Positions 40,939 to 42,873 of a DNA stretch of 42,873 nucleotides are shown piece after piece (within the stretch, counting starts at the first letter, position 1; every line of letters starts with the position of its first letter). The stretch lies in assembly GCA_946538445.1 (NCBI GenBank), contig CAMNGO010000001.1, positions 1-42,873 on the forward strand, read 5' to 3'. The stretch comes from an uncultured Lachnospiraceae bacterium. GTDB lineage: Bacteria > Bacillota > Clostridia > Lachnospirales > Lachnospiraceae. The position numbers were made by a program, and so were the translations under genes. The notes beneath the pieces were generated by a model. The model searched no databases, was not told the DNA's origin, and saw only the letters and a list, made by a program, of their open reading frames with translations.

Positions 40939-40972
40939 TTGAATGCCTGCAGAATATTATACAGGCATTCAA
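40939..40972 (-). other. Perfect hairpin between rpsD and rpoA
   Basis: TTGAATGCCTG and CAGGCATTCAA form an uninterrupted 11-bp stem with a 12-base loop. In the minus-strand orientation the loop begins TATAAT. No U-tract follows, so it is probably an RNA processing or attenuation element in the alpha operon rather than a terminator. Confidence 0.65.
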
Positions 40973-40986
40973 CCGGAAGAATCTTA

Positions 40987-41580
40987 TTATTTAGAATACA
41001 ACTCGACGATAAGTGTCTCGTTTACAGGAACGTCGATCATGTCTCTTGCGGGGAGTTCTTTAACGGTACCCTTGAGTTCTTCTACATCAGCGTCTAACCA
41101 AGCCGGAACTAAAGTGCCATTTGTGGCTTCCACGATGTCTTTATATCTCTGCATGGATTTCTTGTTTTCCTTAACTTCGATTACATCACCCGGTTTTACG
41201 ATGTAGGAAGGGATATTAACGCACTTGCCGTTAACCAGGATGTGTTTGTGGCCGACAACCTGTCTTGCCTCTCTTCTGGTGCGGGCAAATCCCATACGGT
41301 ATACGATATTATCTAATCTGGTCTCCAGGAGTACCATAAGGTTGAGACCGGTAAGGCCTTTCATTCTCTCTGCTTTTGCATAGTAATTTCTGAAAGGTTT
41401 CTCTAATACGCCGTAGATGAATTTTGCTTTCTGTTTTTCACGAAGCTGAAGTCCGTACTCGCTTACTTTTCTGCTGGAACGAACCAGTTTTCTATTGGAT
41501 TTCTTTGTAATTCCCAAGTAAATAGGATCCATGTCTAAAGATCTGCATCTCTTGAGAATAGGGGTTCTATCAACTGCCAT
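40987..41580 (-). CDS. rpsD: 30S ribosomal protein S4
   Basis: Primary 16S rRNA-binding protein, and in many bacteria an autoregulator. The 197-residue protein begins MAVDRTPILKRCRSLDMDP, with YGLQLREKQKAKFIYGVLE and the S4 domain RLDNIVYRMGFARTRREARQ, then VGHKHILVNGKCVNIPSY. It lies inside the alpha operon (rpsM-rpsK-rpsD-rpoA), as in E. coli but unlike B. subtilis, where it is separate. AGGAGG precedes the ATG. Confidence 0.97.
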   Translation of the reverse strand: MAVDRTPILKRCRSLDMDPIYLGITKKSNRKLVRSSRKVSEYGLQLREKQKAKFIYGVLEKPFRNYYAKAERMKGLTGLNLMVLLETRLDNIVYRMGFARTRREARQVVGHKHILVNGKCVNIPSYIVKPGDVIEVKENKKSMQRYKDIVEATNGTLVPAWLDADVEELKGTVKELPARDMIDVPVNETLIVELYSK

Positions 41581-41600
41581 TCTAACTTACCTCCTTCAGA

Positions 41601-41996
41601 CTAGACTCTTCTTCTCTTTGGTGGACGGCATCCGTTATGCGGAACCGGAGTAACATCCTTGATGCTGGTTACTTCAAGACCGCATGCAGAAAGTGCACGG
41701 ATTGCTGCCTCTCTACCTGAGCCAGGTCCTTTCACCATAACTTCTACAGTTTTTAAACCATGGATCAAAGCAGCCTTTGTAGCATGCTCTGCAGCCATCT
41801 GTGCAGCATATGGTGTGGATTTCTTGGAGCCTCTGAAGCCCATCTCACCGGCGGAAGCCCATGAAAGAGCATTACCTTCAGAGTCAGTTAATGTTACAAT
41901 TGTATTATTAAAAGATGACTGGATATGTGCCTGTCCATGCTGGACGTTCTTTTTCACACGTTTTTTTGTCACTTTTTTAGCTGTTTTCTTTGCCAT
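41601..41996 (-). CDS. rpsK: 30S ribosomal protein S11
   Basis: A platform protein of the small subunit. It has 131 residues, with a basic Lys-rich N-terminus, HIQSSFNNTIVTLTDSEGNA, KKSTPYAAQMAAEHATKAA, and a C-terminus of PVPHNGCRPPKRRRV. The ATG at 41996 follows AGGAGG by nine bases; an in-frame TTG at 42002 is less likely. It lies second in the alpha operon. Confidence 0.97.
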   Translation of the reverse strand: MAKKTAKKVTKKRVKKNVQHGQAHIQSSFNNTIVTLTDSEGNALSWASAGEMGFRGSKKSTPYAAQMAAEHATKAALIHGLKTVEVMVKGPGSGREAAIRALSACGLEVTSIKDVTPVPHNGCRPPKRRRV

Positions 41997-42037
41997 CGAC
42001 AAAAACCTCCTGATAGATCAATACTACTCTGTACTAA

Positions 42038-42406
42038 TTATTTCTTCTTATTTGCAACTGTCTTTCTCGGTCCTTTACGTGTTCTGGCATTCGTTTTTGT
42101 CTTCTGGCCACGAACCGGTAAACCTTTTCTGTGACGGATTCCTCTGTAACATCCGATCTCCTGGAGACGTTTGATGTTCATGGCAACCTCTCTTCTGAGA
42201 TCACCTTCTACCTGATAGTCGTTATTGATGATTTCACTGATACGACGAACTTCATCATCTGTAAGATCACGTACACGGGTATCCGGATTCACATCTGCTG
42301 CCTCAACAATCTTAGAAGCCGTTGTTCTTCCGATTCCATAAATATAAGTAAGACCGATTTCTACACGTTTTTCTCTAGGTAAATCAACACCTGAAATACG
42401 AGCCAT
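42038..42406 (-). CDS. rpsM: 30S ribosomal protein S13
   Basis: A head protein of the small subunit contacting tRNA and the large subunit. The 122-residue protein begins MARISGVDLPREKRVEIGL, with YIYGIGRTTASKI and GCYRGIRHRKGLPVRGQKTK, and a basic tail. The ATG follows GGAGGTG. It is the first gene of the alpha operon, behind a long structured leader. Confidence 0.97.
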   Translation of the reverse strand: MARISGVDLPREKRVEIGLTYIYGIGRTTASKIVEAADVNPDTRVRDLTDDEVRRISEIINNDYQVEGDLRREVAMNIKRLQEIGCYRGIRHRKGLPVRGQKTKTNARTRKGPRKTVANKKK

Positions 42407-42615
42407 GTGTGCACCTCCGCTAATTAATTCATCCGATAAGATCCATCGCTACCGCAGTACGGTGAAATGACTAGCGTGTCTCAAACCGAATGTGCTCATA
42501 AACTAACAATTCGTGAGTATTTGTTGACTCACACAGATAAGGCCGAAAGTATCCTCTCCGCCTCATGTTCGAAAAATATTCTGAATTTCAATGAGCTTCC
42601 ACTCATTGCAGCCGC
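42407..42615 (-). ncRNA. Structured leader upstream of rpsM
   Basis: Part of the 324-bp gap between rpmJ and rpsM. It contains a GTGAGT/ACTCAC hairpin (42513-42532) and a bulged hairpin with CGCTA/TAGCG and CCG/CGG arms (42447-42476) near the rpsM start. No coding sequence or consensus promoter is visible. In E. coli the alpha operon is controlled by S4 at this place, so an S4-type leader is a reasonable guess, not shown here. Confidence 0.4.
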
Positions 42616-42646
42616 TTTAAAAAAATAATTGCCATGACGGTGGCAA
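42616..42646 (-). terminator. Intrinsic terminator between rpmJ and rpsM
   Basis: On the minus strand TTGCCA and TGGCAA pair around six bases and are followed by TTATTTTTTT. A further perfect 8-bp hairpin (CATATCTG/CAGATATG, 42656-42678) lies between it and rpmJ. Either it ends the rpmJ transcript, with a new promoter inside the rpsM leader, or it works as an attenuator. Confidence 0.7.
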
Positions 42647-42730
42647 CTTCACTTACATATCTGTGCCTACCAGATATGCAACCAATGACACAACATAAAC
42701 AGGTATCCTACTGGTTACAAAGAACAATCT

Positions 42731-42844
42731 TTATCCCTGTCTTTGTTTATGTTTTGGATTTTCGCAAATGATTCTGATGGAGCCTTTGCGACGAATGACT
42801 TTACATTTCTCGCAGATAGGCTTTACTGATGCTCTAACCTTCAC
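42731..42844 (-). CDS. rpmJ: 50S ribosomal protein L36
   Basis: A 37-residue zinc-ribbon protein of the large subunit. The reading frame gives KVRASVKPICEKCKVIRRKG, then RIICENPKHKQRQG, with three Cys and one His as the zinc-type ligands of the C+ form. Translation starts at GTG (42844), eight bases after AAAGGAG. It is the rightmost gene of the window, where infA is normally next; that lies outside. Confidence 0.96.
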   Translation of the reverse strand: MKVRASVKPICEKCKVIRRKGSIRIICENPKHKQRQG

Positions 42845-42873
42845 GATTTTTTTCTCCTTTCCAAAACGCTCGA

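Noticed and set aside
42473..42568. A 31-codon frame (starting MRRRGYFRPYL) in the rpmJ-rpsM gap
   Set aside because: No ribosome binding site and it overlaps the hairpins of the leader; more likely non-coding.
1..42873. CRISPR arrays, tRNA or rRNA genes, insertion sequences, prophage genes
   Set aside because: No repeated spacer structure, transposase or integrase motifs, or tRNA-like folds were noticed; intergenic gaps are short and explained by leaders and terminators.

Overview
This window looks like the chromosome of a Lachnospiraceae-type member of Clostridia (Bacillota). The grounds are gene content and order: priA-def-fmt, yicC-remA-gmk-rpoZ, recU, a RelQ-type small alarmone synthetase, an ECF transporter core between rplQ and truA, an alpha ribosomal operon that includes rpsD, an extended L17, and a MurE with the DNPR motif of meso-diaminopimelate-adding enzymes. 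Strong AGGAGG-type ribosome binding sites and consensus TTGACA/TATAAT promoters with 17-bp spacers fit a low-to-moderate-GC Gram-positive. Nearly every gene lies on the minus strand. The only supported plus-strand gene is a small DUF5721-like protein at 14953-15435. No tRNA, rRNA, insertion sequence, prophage or CRISPR array was seen.

Layout in ascending coordinates (transcription mostly runs the other way). (1) 1-7.0 kb: the end of fmt, then def, priA, murE, rpoZ, gmk, remA and yicC: formylation and deformylation, replication restart, wall precursor synthesis, nucleotide metabolism and biofilm regulation. (2) 7.0-15 kb: recU, two pseudouridine synthases, a short-chain dehydrogenase, a YgiQ-type radical SAM protein, relQ, rnhA and an M18 aminopeptidase. 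The genes from relQ down to recU form one likely operon behind the promoter at 13044-13072. (3) 15-23 kb: the lone plus-strand gene, a C-terminal processing protease, a PucR/CdaR-type regulator, a WecG/TagA-like glycosyltransferase with an LCP-like protein, an M24 aminopeptidase P and galE. (4) 23.3-31.8 kb: the accessory highlight, described below. (5) 31.8-34.6 kb: an AAA_28-type NTPase, glycerol dehydrogenase and a two-CBS protein with a HEPN-like N-terminus. (6) 34.6-42.9 kb: rplM-rpsI, truA, ecfT, a single-chain EcfA, and the alpha operon rpsM-rpsK-rpsD-rpoA-rplQ, with rpmJ at the right edge.

The region most worth attention is a compact minus-strand operon that reads nifH-like, nifD-like, nifK-like, hypF, hypC, hypD, hypE and a TM1266-like gene. 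It joins a nitrogenase-like reductase set to the four Hyp proteins needed to make the Fe(CN)2CO unit of [NiFe] hydrogenase. No hydrogenase subunit and no nickel-insertion gene (hypA, hypB) is present in the window. The catalytic residues of the Hyp proteins and of the NifH-like protein are intact, while the two NifDK-like proteins keep only part of the usual cysteine set. I infer that the operon builds or uses an unusual iron cofactor; its substrate cannot be read from sequence. Its leader carries a hairpin that would hide the nifH-like ribosome binding site.

Secondary points of interest are the HEPN-like/CBS protein, the fused EcfA1-EcfA2, the degenerate LCP/glycosyltransferase pair, the long structured rpmJ-rpsM spacer and the perfect hairpin between rpsD and rpoA.
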